Notes: generated by a model not told the origin, from the sequence alone. DNA of 64,000 nt from an uncultured Williamsia sp. (GCF_947494875.1 NZ_CANLWM010000004.1:359974-423973); one strand, 5' to 3'. Positions 18,778 through 27,666 are shown, numbered from the stretch's first letter. A program made the numbers and translations.

Positions 18778-19778
18778 GGCGTGATCGCCTTCAGCACACG
18801 ACGGCGATGCTGGGCGGGCGTGCCCCACGCGGTGAGGAGTGCGCGGGTCTTGGTCAGGTAGAGCGACAGGTCGTGTTCTCGCGTGTAGCCGATCGCGCCG
18901 AGGGTCTGCAGACCCGTGCGCGCCGCGAGATCCGCAGCGCGCCCGCAGGCGACGATCGCCGCGGACACGTCGCGGGTGACGTCGGTCGGCACGGCGTCGG
19001 CCGCGTCCTCGGCGTCGGCCGCGTCCTCGGCGTCGACCGCGAGGGCAGCGCCGTGGACGAGGGGTCGGGCCATCTCGATCGCGATGGCCACGTCGGCGAG
19101 GTGGTGCTTGACGGCCTGGAACGAGCCGATCGCCCGCCCGAACTGCGTGCGCGACCGGGCGTGGTCGGAGGCGAGCGTCAGCATCCCCGACGCGAGTCCG
19201 AGGAGCTGGGCGGCCGTCGCCAACACGCCGAGATCGCCCGCGCGTCGCGCGTCGACCCCGTCCGCGAGGGTGTCGCCCGGTGCGACGTCGGAGACCGTGC
19301 GCGCCGGGTCGACCGAACGGTGGGTGTCGAGGACCGTCGCGACGGTCAGACGGGACCCGTCGAGCGCCAGCACGGTCGAGCACAGTCCGGTGTCGGCGGC
19401 CCGACGGGCCAGAGTGGCGTGGGCGATCGTCGCCGGCTGCCCGGACAGGACCGGATCGAGCAGGTCGGTGCGACCGGCGGCGGCGAGGAGCCAGGGCACC
19501 ACGGCGACCGACTCGGCCACGGGACCGGGCACACAGTGGCGTCCCAACTGCTCGACGGCCACCACCATCTCGATCGCGCCGGCGCCCATCCCGCCGGACT
19601 CCTCGCCGACGAGCAGCGCGGTGACGCCGGTGTCGGCCAGGCGCGACCACACATCGGCGGTGGGGCGCGCATCGCCGTCGACGAGCGCGCGGACGACCTT
19701 GGGGACGTCGGTGCGGGTCAACATCGCGTCGATGCTCGACGCGAGGTCGGTGTGCTCGGACTCGAGCAGGAATCTCAT
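18774..19778 (-). CDS. Acyl-CoA dehydrogenase FadE, second gene of the operon (short subunit)
   Basis: A 334-residue divergent acyl-CoA dehydrogenase subunit, shorter than its neighbours, with a weak middle domain. Recognisable parts are ESGGMGAGAIEMVVAVEQLG, FGRAIGSFQAVKHHLADVAI and TLQTLGAIGYTREHDLSLYL. Near residues 248-262 it holds an exact 18-bp tandem duplication that encodes the repeat EDAADAEDAADA. Such short subunits usually pair with a FAD/CoA-binding partner in heterotetramers. Coupled on both sides by 4-bp overlaps. Confidence 0.85.
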   Translation of the reverse strand: MRFLLESEHTDLASSIDAMLTRTDVPKVVRALVDGDARPTADVWSRLADTGVTALLVGEESGGMGAGAIEMVVAVEQLGRHCVPGPVAESVAVVPWLLAAAGRTDLLDPVLSGQPATIAHATLARRAADTGLCSTVLALDGSRLTVATVLDTHRSVDPARTVSDVAPGDTLADGVDARRAGDLGVLATAAQLLGLASGMLTLASDHARSRTQFGRAIGSFQAVKHHLADVAIAIEMARPLVHGAALAVDAEDAADAEDAADAVPTDVTRDVSAAIVACGRAADLAARTGLQTLGAIGYTREHDLSLYLTKTRALLTAWGTPAQHRRRVLKAITP

Positions 19779-20947
19779 CGGTCACCCCGGGGCAGTCCCA
19801 GCAGACGTTCGCCGATCACGTTGCGCTGGATCTCGTTCGTGCCCGCGTAGATGGGGCCGGACAGCGAGAACAGGTAGCCGTCGAGCCAGCCGGCATCCGG
19901 ACCGTCGGCGAGTTCGCCGTCGGGGCCGAGCAGATCGAGGGCGGTCTCGTGTGCGGCGATGTCCCACTCGGACCAGAACACCTTGTTGATCGACGACTCC
20001 ATACCCAACTTCCCGCCGTCGAGCAGCCGGCTGACCGTCGCGTAGGTCGAGAGCTCATAGGCCCGCGCGCCGATCCAGGCGTCGACGACGCGATCGGCGG
20101 TTCCGTCGGGTGCGTCGTCCCGGGTCCGTCCCCACAGGGCGAGAAGGCGATCCGTCGTCGCGAGAAATCGTCCGGGTGATCGCAGCGAGAGGCCGCGCTC
20201 GTTGGCCGCCGTGCTCATCGCGATGCGCCACCCGTCGTTCGCCGCGCCGATGACCCCGGACTCGCCGGGGCGGTCGGGATCGTCGGGGACGAAGACGTCG
20301 TCGAGAAACAGTTCGGCGAAACCCGGCTCACCGTCGAGCTGGTCGATCGGTCGCACGGTGACACCGTCGGCGCGCAGGTCGAACATGAAGTAGGTCAGAC
20401 CCCGATGTCGCGTCGCGTCGGGGTCGGAGCGGAACAGCCCGAACCCGCGGTCGGCGAAACTCGACCGCGAACTCCACGTCTTCTGACCGTTGAGCACCCA
20501 GCCGCCGTCGACGCGGGTCGCGGTGGACCGCAGGGAGGCGAGGTCGCTGCCCGCCTCCGGCTCGCTCCACGCCTGGCCCCAGATGTCGTCGGCGCGCGCC
20601 ATCCGCGGCATGATCGCGGCGAGCTGGTCGGGGTGGGCGTGCTCGAACAGCGTGGGCGCCAACAGGAAGATGCCGTTCTGGCTGACGCGGCCCGGTGCGC
20701 CGCTGCGGTGGTACTCCTCCTCGAACACCAGCCAGTGGACGAGATCGACGTCGCGGCCGCCGAACTCGGCGGGCCAGCTCACCACCGACCACCGCGCGTC
20801 GGCCATGCGGCGCTCCCACTCGCGGTGGGCCTCGAACCCGTCCTTCGAGTCCATCGACGGTAACGGCTTGTCGGGGACGTTGTCGCGCAACCACTCCCGG
20901 ACCTCGGTGCGAAACGCCACGACCTCCGGGTCGAACGTGAGGTCCAT
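19775..20947 (-). CDS. Acyl-CoA dehydrogenase FadE, first fadE of the operon
   Basis: A 390-residue acyl-CoA dehydrogenase. Signatures are WGQAWSEPEAGSDLASLRST (substrate/FAD region), NGQKTWSSRSSFADRGFG and the C-terminal FSLSGPIYAGTNEIQRNVIG (FAD adenosine contact). The ATG at 20947 is formed by TGATG with the echA stop. It resembles the FadE30/FadE17 type of steroid-associated dehydrogenases in general layout, but I do not assign an orthologue. Acts on an acyl-CoA within the echA operon. Confidence 0.88.
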   Translation of the reverse strand: MDLTFDPEVVAFRTEVREWLRDNVPDKPLPSMDSKDGFEAHREWERRMADARWSVVSWPAEFGGRDVDLVHWLVFEEEYHRSGAPGRVSQNGIFLLAPTLFEHAHPDQLAAIMPRMARADDIWGQAWSEPEAGSDLASLRSTATRVDGGWVLNGQKTWSSRSSFADRGFGLFRSDPDATRHRGLTYFMFDLRADGVTVRPIDQLDGEPGFAELFLDDVFVPDDPDRPGESGVIGAANDGWRIAMSTAANERGLSLRSPGRFLATTDRLLALWGRTRDDAPDGTADRVVDAWIGARAYELSTYATVSRLLDGGKLGMESSINKVFWSEWDIAAHETALDLLGPDGELADGPDAGWLDGYLFSLSGPIYAGTNEIQRNVIGERLLGLPRGDR

Positions 20948-21843
20948 CAGGACGCCCCGCCCGCACTGGCCTTCATGGACTTCGCGTCCATGCCGCCCAG
21001 CGAGTCCCCGTCGGCCTCGGCGTTGGCGCTGTGCGCGAAGTGGTGCCACCCGAAGACGGAGTCCATGGCGGTCCGCAGGCCCATCTGGTCCTCGCAGATG
21101 TTGACCGCCTTCTTGCACAGGGCCAGCCCGAGCTGCGGCATCTCGGCGATCTGCGCGGCGATGCCGTCGACCGTGGACTGCAGCTCGTCGCGGGGGACGA
21201 CGTGGTTGACCATCCCCCAACTCTCGGCCTGCGCCGCGGTGAAGCGCGTGCCGGTGAACAGCAGTTCCTTCGCGCGACGCGGACCGAGGACGAACGCATG
21301 CGCGAAGTACTCGACGCCCGGGATACCCATGCGGGCCACCGGGTCCGAGAAGAACGCGTCGTCGGAGGCGACGATGAAGTCGCAGATCCAGGCCAGCATG
21401 AGGCCGCCGGCGATGCACGCGCCGTGCACCTGCGCGATCACCGGCTTGGGGATCTCCCGCCACCGACGACACATCCCGACGTAGACCTCGATCTCGCGGG
21501 CCAGGCGCTGATCGCCACCGCTGCGGTCGGTGTGGTCCCAATAGAGGGACGCGGTGTTGGGGTAGCGCACGTGGAAGTCACGCTCGGGCGTGCCGATGTC
21601 GTGACCCGCCGAGAAGTGCTTGCCGTTCGCGCGGAGCACGATCACCTTCACCGCGGCGTCGTCGACCGCCCGGACGAACGCCGCGTCGAGGGAGTACGTC
21701 ATCACCGAGTTCTGGGCGTTGCGGTACTCGGGGCGGTTCAGCGTCACGTAGGCCACCCCGTCGGCGACCTCGTACGCGACCGGCGTCGAGTCCGCGGTCA
21801 GGTCGTCGCCGGTCAGAGGCGGTGGGATGGGGGTCTCGGACAT
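20947..21843 (-). CDS. Enoyl-CoA hydratase/isomerase family protein
   Basis: A 298-residue crotonase-fold protein. VAYVTLNRPEYRNAQNSVM and VLRANGKHFSAGHDIGTPER form the first part of the CoA/oxyanion site, and HGACIAGGLMLAWICD the second. The loop after AGHDIG is longer than average (about 30 residues, with WDHTD). CCGAGGT precedes the ATG at 21843. It heads a four-gene operon in which every junction overlaps. A perfect KstR2-type box lies 17 bp upstream of the start. Probable role: hydration or ring hydrolysis of an enoyl-CoA in CD-ring steroid breakdown (inference). Confidence 0.88.
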   Translation of the reverse strand: MSETPIPPPLTGDDLTADSTPVAYEVADGVAYVTLNRPEYRNAQNSVMTYSLDAAFVRAVDDAAVKVIVLRANGKHFSAGHDIGTPERDFHVRYPNTASLYWDHTDRSGGDQRLAREIEVYVGMCRRWREIPKPVIAQVHGACIAGGLMLAWICDFIVASDDAFFSDPVARMGIPGVEYFAHAFVLGPRRAKELLFTGTRFTAAQAESWGMVNHVVPRDELQSTVDGIAAQIAEMPQLGLALCKKAVNICEDQMGLRTAMDSVFGWHHFAHSANAEADGDSLGGMDAKSMKASAGGAS

Positions 21844-21859
21844 ACCTCGGACAGTACCT

Positions 21860-21873
21860 AGCAAGTGCTTGGT
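21860..21873. promoter_or_regulatory. KstR2-type operator
   Basis: AGCAAGTGCTTGGT fits the KstR2 palindrome AnCAAGnnCTTGnT at every fixed position. It lies in the 103-bp spacer between echA (minus) and the IclR gene (plus), 17 bp from the echA start, where it would block transcription. KstR2 represses HIP (CD-ring) catabolic genes and responds to HIP-CoA; no kstR2 gene is in this window. Confidence 0.8.
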
Positions 21874-21946
21874 TGGTAAAGCGGGTCCACGCTCGCGTTC
21901 GCATTGTCGAACGTGGGATTCGAGGATCGTCGTAGCATCGACGGCC

Positions 21947-22843
21947 ATGGACACCGACGGCGCACGGGATCGATCGGTGTCGCCCCCGACCGACCGCGTC
22001 GTCGCCGTCATGGAGATGCTCGCGGTCGAGCCCGACCGCCGGTTCTCGCTCGCCCAGATCTGCCGGACCCAGGGCATCACGCGGGCGACCGGCCACGCCA
22101 TCCTCGCGACGCTCGTCGACCGCGGCTGGGTGCACCGGGACGAGGCGGACACCACCTACGGGCTCGGCGATCGGATGGGTGCGGTGTTCGCCCGCGGGCG
22201 GGCGCCCGGCCGCGTCCTCGACGAGCTCCTGCGCGCGCTGGGCCGCGACCTCGACATGCCGGTCTCGCTGGCGACGTTGCGCAACCGGTTCCTCGTCGTG
22301 ACCGACACGGTGTCGACGCCCTCGGTCGCGCCGCAGGTCTCGGCGGGTCTCGCGCTTCCGGTCGTCGCACCCTTCGGTCGCGAGTACGTGGCCTGGGCCG
22401 ACGGCGACGTCAGGGCGGAGTGGATGCGAGCGGTACCCGACCGTAGTCCCGAACTGGTCGCTCGCCTGGACGCCGTACTCGCGACCATCCGCGCGCGAGG
22501 GTTCACCGTCGACCGGTTGTCCCGTCCCCTGGTCCGCGTCCACTCGGCGCTCCAGGCGCTCGGGGGCGACATCGTCGTCGACGAGCTGTCGGCCTCGCTG
22601 GCGGCCACCTACGCCGCGCTCGCGACGATCGACGTCACCGAGGAGGAACTCGACGCCGGCGACGACGTCTCGGTGGCGACGATCTCGGTGCCGATCGCGT
22701 CGCGCGATCGTCCGCAGGCTGTGACGATGTCCCTGGCGGCGCAACCGTTCGCGCGGCTGTCCCCGGGGGACATCAGGGGTGTCGCCGGGGCGTTGCGCGA
22801 GGCGGCGGAGCGAGCGCAGGTGACGCTGGCGGAGGCCGACTGA
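21947..22843 (+). CDS. IclR-type transcriptional regulator
   Basis: A 298-residue regulator with an N-terminal winged helix (DRVVAVMEMLAVEP, FSLAQICRTQGITRATGHAI, LVDRGWVHRDEADTTYGLG) and a C-terminal effector region less typical than standard IclR. It is divergent from the echA-fadE operon and shares its promoter region. The ATG at 21947 is the first plausible start after the operator. It may add substrate-specific control to the KstR2-type site. Confidence 0.8.
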   Translation: MDTDGARDRSVSPPTDRVVAVMEMLAVEPDRRFSLAQICRTQGITRATGHAILATLVDRGWVHRDEADTTYGLGDRMGAVFARGRAPGRVLDELLRALGRDLDMPVSLATLRNRFLVVTDTVSTPSVAPQVSAGLALPVVAPFGREYVAWADGDVRAEWMRAVPDRSPELVARLDAVLATIRARGFTVDRLSRPLVRVHSALQALGGDIVVDELSASLAATYAALATIDVTEEELDAGDDVSVATISVPIASRDRPQAVTMSLAAQPFARLSPGDIRGVAGALREAAERAQVTLAEAD

Positions 22844-22905
22844 GGCCTGTGTCGTGCCGGATGGCCGGTTGACGGTGTTCGCGCCCGGACCCTACAGTTG
22901 CGTCG

Positions 22906-22940
22906 GATAGTCGACTGACAGGTTCGAATAGTCGACGGAC
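22906..22940. promoter_or_regulatory. Paired ATAGTCGAC direct repeat upstream of cysD
   Basis: GATAGTCGACTGAC (22906-22919) and AATAGTCGACGGAC (22927-22940) are direct repeats offset by 21 bp, two helical turns, and end 18 bp before the cysD ATG. The spacing suggests side-by-side binding of a regulator on one DNA face. I know of no assigned factor for this word. Confidence 0.55.
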
Positions 22941-22958
22941 GACAGATCGGACGCCCGC

Positions 22959-23882
22959 ATGACCGCACCCGCCGCACCGTCCTACGAGCTCTCGCACCTC
23001 GCCGCGCTGGAGGCGGAGTCGGTCCACATCTTCCGCGAGGTCGCCGCGACGTTCGAGCGCCCCGGGATGCTGTTCTCCGGTGGCAAGGACTCGGTGGTGA
23101 TGTTCCACATCGCCCGCAAGGCGTTCTGGCCCGCGCCGACGCCGTTCCCGCTCATGCACGTCGACACCGGGCACAACTTCGACGAGGTGATCGACTACCG
23201 CGACCGGGTGGTCGCCGAGACCGGCGTGCGTCTCGTCGTCTCGTCGGTCCAGGACGACATCGACGCCGGACGAGTGGTCGAGCAGACCGGTCGGGGCGCG
23301 AGCCGCAACCGCCTGCAGACCACCGCGCTCCTGCGGGGGATCACGGAGAACCGGTTCGACGCGGTGTTCGGCGGCGCGCGTCGCGACGAGGAGAAGGCGC
23401 GGGCCAAGGAGCGGGTCTTCAGCTTCCGCGACCGGTTCGGCGCCTGGGACCCGCGTGCGCAACGGCCCGAGCTCTGGAACCTCTACAACGGCAGACACGC
23501 GCCGGGCGAACACATCCGGGTCTTCCCGCTGAGCAACTGGACCGAGCTCGACATCTGGCAGTACATCGCCTCCAAACGCATCGAGCTGCCGACGATCTAT
23601 TACGCCCACGAGCGCGAGGTGATCCCGCGCGACGGGATGCTGTTGGCGCGCACACGGTTCCTCGAACCCGAGGAGGGTGAGGAGACCCGGACCGAGACCG
23701 TCCGCTTCCGCACCGTCGGCGACGCCACCTGCACCGGGTGCGTGCTCTCGACCGCGGCGACCGTCGAGCAGGTCGTCGAGGAGGTCGCCGCCACCCGGCT
23801 CACCGAGCGCGGCGCGACCCGCGCCGACGACCGGATCTCGGAGTCCGGCATGGAGGACCGCAAGAAGGAGGGGTACTTCTGA
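22959..23882 (+). CDS. cysD: Sulfate adenylyltransferase small subunit CysD
   Basis: A 307-residue ATP sulfurylase subunit of the PP-loop ATPase family (LFSGGKDSVVMFHIA at about 47-61). FGGARRDEEKARAKERVFS and FPLSNWTELDIWQYI are typical of CysD. With CysN it makes adenosine phosphosulfate from ATP and sulfate. The final bases overlap the cysN start by 1 bp (TGATG). Full length. Confidence 0.96.
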   Translation: MTAPAAPSYELSHLAALEAESVHIFREVAATFERPGMLFSGGKDSVVMFHIARKAFWPAPTPFPLMHVDTGHNFDEVIDYRDRVVAETGVRLVVSSVQDDIDAGRVVEQTGRGASRNRLQTTALLRGITENRFDAVFGGARRDEEKARAKERVFSFRDRFGAWDPRAQRPELWNLYNGRHAPGEHIRVFPLSNWTELDIWQYIASKRIELPTIYYAHEREVIPRDGMLLARTRFLEPEEGEETRTETVRFRTVGDATCTGCVLSTAATVEQVVEEVAATRLTERGATRADDRISESGMEDRKKEGYF

Positions 23883-25765
23883 TGACGGTCACCGACCACG
23901 ACATCGCCGGCGCGACCGTCGATCTCGGCCGCAAGGAACTGTTGCGTCTGGCCACCGCCGGCAGCGTCGACGACGGCAAGTCCACCCTGATCGGTCGACT
24001 CCTCTACGACTCGAAGTCGATCTTCTCCGATCAGATGGAGTCCATCGAGCGGACCAGCGCCGAGCGTGGTGACGAGTACGCCAACCTCGCCCTGCTCACC
24101 GACGGCCTGCGCGCGGAACGCGAACAGGGCATCACCATCGACGTCGCGTACCGCTACTTCGCCACGCCGCGAAGGAAGTTCATCGTCGCCGACACCCCCG
24201 GCCACGTCCAGTACACCCGCAACATGGTGACGGGCGCGTCCACCGCCGACCTCGCGATCGTGCTCATCGACGCGCGCAAGGGTGTGCTCGAGCAGACCCG
24301 ACGGCACGCGTTCCTCTCGTCGCTGCTGGGCATCCCGCACCTCACCCTGGCGGTGAACAAGATGGACCTCGTCGACTTCTCGCAGGAACGGTTCGACCGG
24401 ATCCGTGCCGAGTTCGCCTCGTTCGCGTCGAAGCTGAACGTGACCGACCTGACGTTCGTCCCGGTGTCGGCGCTGCTGGGCGACAACATCGTCGACCGGT
24501 CGACGAACATGCCCTGGTACCAGGGCAGCCCGCTGCTGCACCACCTCGAGGAGGTGCACATCGCCTCCGATCGCAACCTCATCGACGCACGCCTGCCCGT
24601 CCAGTACGTCATCCGGCCGCAGCGCGCCGACGGCTCCGACCACCGCAGCTACGCCGGCAGCGTCGCGGGTGGTGTGTTCCGTCCCGGCGACGACGTCGTC
24701 GTCCTGCCCGGCGGCTTCACCTCACAGATCGCGGAGATCTGGGGCCCGGGCGGGGCCCCCGTCGCGGAGGCGTTCCCACCGATGGCCGTGTCGATGTCGC
24801 TGACCGACGAGATCGACATCACGCGCGGCGAGATGATCGCCCGTCCCAACAACCGGCCGTGGGTCGGTCGCGACATCGACGCGATGGTCTGCTGGTTCTC
24901 CGACGCGACCACGCTCGCCGAGGGCAACCGCTATGTCATCGCCTCGACGACGACGCAGTCACGTGCGCAGGTCACCGCGGTCGAATACCGGCTCGACGTC
25001 AACACCCTCCACCGCGACGAGGCCGCGACGACCCTGACGCTCAACGAGATCGGGCGCGTCACGCTGCACGCGCAGCAGCCGCTCATGTTCGACGCCTACC
25101 GCCGAAACCGGGACACCGGCAGCTTCATCCTCGTCGACGAGGCCACGAACCAGACCGTCGGCGCCGGGATGATCACCGGGCCCGTGAACCACGACGCGAA
25201 CATCGTCTGGCACGGGTCGAAGGTCGGTCGCGAGCAGCGTCCCCATCAGGGTGCGACCATCTGGCTCACCGGGTTGTCGGGGTCGGGCAAGAGCTCGATC
25301 GCCGTCGAGCTCGAGCGTCGACTGGTGGCCGCCGGGCGTCCCGCGTACCTGATGGACGGCGACAACCTCCGGCACGGGCTGAACTCCGACCTCGGCTTCG
25401 GCGACGCCGACCGGCGCGAGAACATCCGACGTACCGGCGAGGTCGCCGCGTTGTTCTCCGATTCCGGCGCGATTGCCATAGTGTCGTTGATCAGTCCGTT
25501 CGCCGCGGAGCGTCAACGCGCTCGCGACATCCACGACGCGAGCGGGTTGACCTTCCACGAGGTCTTCGTCGACACGCCGCTGGAGGAATGTGAACGTCGA
25601 GATCCCAAGGGCCTCTACGCCCGTGCGCGTCGGGGCGAGGTCGCGAACTTCACCGGCATCGACTCACCCTACGAACGGCCCGAGCGCGCCGATCTCGTCG
25701 TCACCCCGGACGACGGGACCCCCGGCGACGTCGCCGACGCGATCATCCGTGACCTGGGCCTGTGA
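23882..25765 (+). CDS. cysN: Bifunctional sulfate adenylyltransferase subunit 1 / adenylylsulfate kinase (CysN-CysC fusion)
   Basis: A 627-residue fusion. The N-terminal GTPase (residues 1-~440) has the G1 loop GSVDDGKST (27-35), DTPGHVQY (G3) and NKMD (G4), and drives ATP sulfurylase activity with CysD. The C-terminal APS kinase (about 455-627) has the P-loop GLSGSGKSS at 464-472 and MDGDNLRHGLN, and phosphorylates APS to PAPS. The kinase motif ISPFAAER differs slightly from the common ISPFRADR. The fusion is usual in mycobacteria and relatives. PAPS made here feeds sulfur assimilation and sulfotransferases such as the one at 10417. Confidence 0.96.
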   Translation: MTVTDHDIAGATVDLGRKELLRLATAGSVDDGKSTLIGRLLYDSKSIFSDQMESIERTSAERGDEYANLALLTDGLRAEREQGITIDVAYRYFATPRRKFIVADTPGHVQYTRNMVTGASTADLAIVLIDARKGVLEQTRRHAFLSSLLGIPHLTLAVNKMDLVDFSQERFDRIRAEFASFASKLNVTDLTFVPVSALLGDNIVDRSTNMPWYQGSPLLHHLEEVHIASDRNLIDARLPVQYVIRPQRADGSDHRSYAGSVAGGVFRPGDDVVVLPGGFTSQIAEIWGPGGAPVAEAFPPMAVSMSLTDEIDITRGEMIARPNNRPWVGRDIDAMVCWFSDATTLAEGNRYVIASTTTQSRAQVTAVEYRLDVNTLHRDEAATTLTLNEIGRVTLHAQQPLMFDAYRRNRDTGSFILVDEATNQTVGAGMITGPVNHDANIVWHGSKVGREQRPHQGATIWLTGLSGSGKSSIAVELERRLVAAGRPAYLMDGDNLRHGLNSDLGFGDADRRENIRRTGEVAALFSDSGAIAIVSLISPFAAERQRARDIHDASGLTFHEVFVDTPLEECERRDPKGLYARARRGEVANFTGIDSPYERPERADLVVTPDDGTPGDVADAIIRDLGL

Positions 25766-25777
25766 CCGGGTGTCTCG

Positions 25778-26530
25778 GTGACCGCTGACGCGCGCCTCGC
25801 CGGCGAACTCGCCACCGCCGCCGGGGAACTGCTGGTCCGACTCCGCGCCGACAGTGGGTTGTCGGGAAAGGAACTCGGCGCCGCGGGGGACGAACAGGCG
25901 AACGACCTGCTGGTCTCGCGGGTTCGCGAGGAACGCCCCGACGACGCGGTGCTGTCCGAGGAGAGCGCCGACGACCGCAGGCGCCTCGCCGCCGACCGGG
26001 TGTGGATCATCGACCCGCTCGACGGCACGCGGGAGTTCAGCATGCCCGGCCGGGCGGACTGGGCTGTCCACGTCGCCCTGTGGCACAACGGCTCCGGTCT
26101 CGTGGCCGGCGCCGTGGCCCTGCCGGATCTCGGCGTCACGTACACCACCGACGAGTCGTCGGTCGCGCCCGTCGTCGGGTTGCTGCCGGACCGCCCGTCG
26201 TCGACGCCCCGCGTGGTGGTCAGCGCCTCGCGCCCGCAACCGCTCGCCGAGCGGGTCGCCTCCGCCGTCGACGGCGAGGTGGTGCAGCTCGGTTCCGCCG
26301 GCGCGAAGACGATGGCCGTCGTCCGCGGCGAGGCGGACGTCTACGTCCACTCCGGCGGCCAGTACGAGTGGGACTCGGCCGCACCGATCGCCGTCGCGCG
26401 GGCTGCCGGCCTCTGGTGCAGCCGGGTCGACGGGTCACCGCTGGAGTACAACAACGCCGACGTCTATCTCCCCGACCTCGTCGTGTGTCGCGCCGACCTC
26501 ACCAAGAAGGTGCTCGCGGCGATCAGGTGA
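25778..26530 (+). CDS. cysQ: 3'(2'),5'-bisphosphate nucleotidase CysQ
   Basis: A 250-residue member of the Mg2+-dependent, Li+-sensitive phosphatase family. WIIDPLDGTREF is the DPxDGT metal motif, EWDSAAPIAVARAAG the C-terminal WDxAA motif, and LSEESADD the upstream acidic ligand. It removes the 3'-phosphate of PAP or PAPS and so sets PAPS levels. The GTG start lies 12 bp past cysNC, so it belongs to the same operon. Confidence 0.92.
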   Translation: MTADARLAGELATAAGELLVRLRADSGLSGKELGAAGDEQANDLLVSRVREERPDDAVLSEESADDRRRLAADRVWIIDPLDGTREFSMPGRADWAVHVALWHNGSGLVAGAVALPDLGVTYTTDESSVAPVVGLLPDRPSSTPRVVVSASRPQPLAERVASAVDGEVVQLGSAGAKTMAVVRGEADVYVHSGGQYEWDSAAPIAVARAAGLWCSRVDGSPLEYNNADVYLPDLVVCRADLTKKVLAAIR

Positions 26531-26548
26531 GCAGCCGCCGTCGCCGCG

Positions 26549-26968
26549 TCAGTCGGTGTCGTCCGGGCCGGTGCGGTGACGGTCGAGCACTCCCTGCGGT
26601 CCGGGGTCCTCGGCGGCCGCGGCGGTGAGCGCGGTGATGTGTCCGCCCAGCTCGGCGAACGCCCGACCGGCTGCCGCGGTCGCGGTGTCGACGACGAGCT
26701 GTCCGAGTGCCTGCGGGGGCGTCGACATCGCGGCCTCGGCGATCCGGAGGTCGACCATCGCCCCGGCGCCGTCGACGACGACCGTCACCAGGTCGTCGGG
26801 GTCACTGTGCTCGACCCGGATCGCGGCGATGCTCTCCGACGTCGTCTGCAGGCGGTCGAGGGCGCGCCGGGCACTCGCCTCGATGTCGTCGAACGTGATC
26901 GGGAACGACGGCGGCATCGGGGGCGTGTCGGGCAAGGGGGCCCGCGGCGGGAACTGCTGCTCGCTCAT
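26549..26968 (-). CDS. YbaB/EbfC-like protein, EspL-like (ESX-associated)
   Basis: A 139-residue protein with a Pro-rich N-terminus and a core ARRALDRLQTTSESIAAIRV, VTVVVDGAGAMVDLRIAE and PPQALGQLVVDTATAAAGRA that matches the YbaB-like fold seen in mycobacterial EspL. In ESX-1 EspL is cytosolic and stabilises secretion substrates. The ATG at 26968 overlaps the stop of the EspD/EspH-like gene (ATGA), so the two are made together; an in-frame ATG at 26983 is possible. It marks the left border of the ESX locus and converges on cysQ. Confidence 0.75.
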   Translation of the reverse strand: MSEQQFPPRAPLPDTPPMPPSFPITFDDIEASARRALDRLQTTSESIAAIRVEHSDPDDLVTVVVDGAGAMVDLRIAEAAMSTPPQALGQLVVDTATAAAGRAFAELGGHITALTAAAAEDPGPQGVLDRHRTGPDDTD

Positions 26969-27408
26969 GCCCGCCTCATCCATGTGCTCGGCTCCTCGTC
27001 GTCGAAGAAGTCGTCGACCTCACGGTCGACGGCCGCGGCATCACGCTCGGAGGGCAGTCGCAGGTAGGACACCGCCTCGAGGGGATGGCCCTGCGCCAGG
27101 AGTGCGGCGCGATGCGCGGCGCCGGCCCGGGCCCCCGCCTGCCGGCACAGCAGGAGGATCGTCCGGGAGAGCCGGGTGGCAGAGCGGTCCATCTCCGAGG
27201 GTTCGATGTGGATCGCGGTCGGCAACCCCTGCATCGTCGTCCGGACCTCCACCGAACCGGTCGGTGTCGCCGCGCGGCCGACTGTGGGCAGCGCCACATC
27301 GCCCTCGGCCGGCTGCGCGTCGTCTCCCGCGTCATCCGACGCGGGTGGGGCGACCTCGTCGTCCCACGGGTCGTCGTCGAGGTCGTCGGGGTCGATGTAG
27401 CGGCGCAC
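26965..27408 (-). CDS. EspD/EspH-like ESX accessory protein
   Basis: About 147 residues with a highly acidic, low-complexity first part (RRYIDPDDLDDDPWDDEV) and then a folded part: GSVEVRTTMQGLPTAIHIEP, MDRSATRLSRTILLLCRQAG, an Ala-rich helix and an acidic Trp-containing tail. This layout closely follows mycobacterial EspD/EspH (acidic leader, VSVSTLMDG-like strand pair, helical ILxxADLAR-like segment). EspD supports EspA/EspC stability in M. tuberculosis. I use the GTG at 27408; the frame is open to 27465. It pairs with the EspL-like gene and diverges from espC/espA-like genes. Confidence 0.65.
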   Translation of the reverse strand: MRRYIDPDDLDDDPWDDEVAPPASDDAGDDAQPAEGDVALPTVGRAATPTGSVEVRTTMQGLPTAIHIEPSEMDRSATRLSRTILLLCRQAGARAGAAHRAALLAQGHPLEAVSYLRLPSERDAAAVDREVDDFFDDEEPSTWMRRA

Positions 27409-27617
27409 GCAGTCATGATGGCACCGGACACGCGTGCGGTCGCAGGGTGTCCGGGGGTTGTCCACAGGGCCCCGCCACCGACGCCGTCGAAGTCGGGTGG
27501 AACCGATCGAGGGTTTCCCGCGTCCAACGAGGTGAGCGATCGTGGGAGATGATGAAGATCCCTAAAGATCGTGTGGAACACCTGTCCGTAGTCGGATAGG
27601 CTGCCACCGAATCCGCT

Positions 27618-27637
27618 CGCCGGACATGCGTCCGGCG
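27618..27637 (+). other. Perfect hairpin in the leader of the EspC-like gene
   Basis: CGCCGGAC (27618-27625) and GTCCGGCG (27630-27637) form an 8-bp perfect stem with an ATGC loop, ending 29 bp before the ATG at 27667. It lies in the 258-bp spacer between the divergent EspD-like and EspC-like genes; upstream, GGATAGGCT (27594-27602) is a possible -10 region. It could be a leader structure or operator. Confidence 0.5.
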
Positions 27638-27666
27638 TCCGAGAACAGACCTGGGAGTCCACCATC

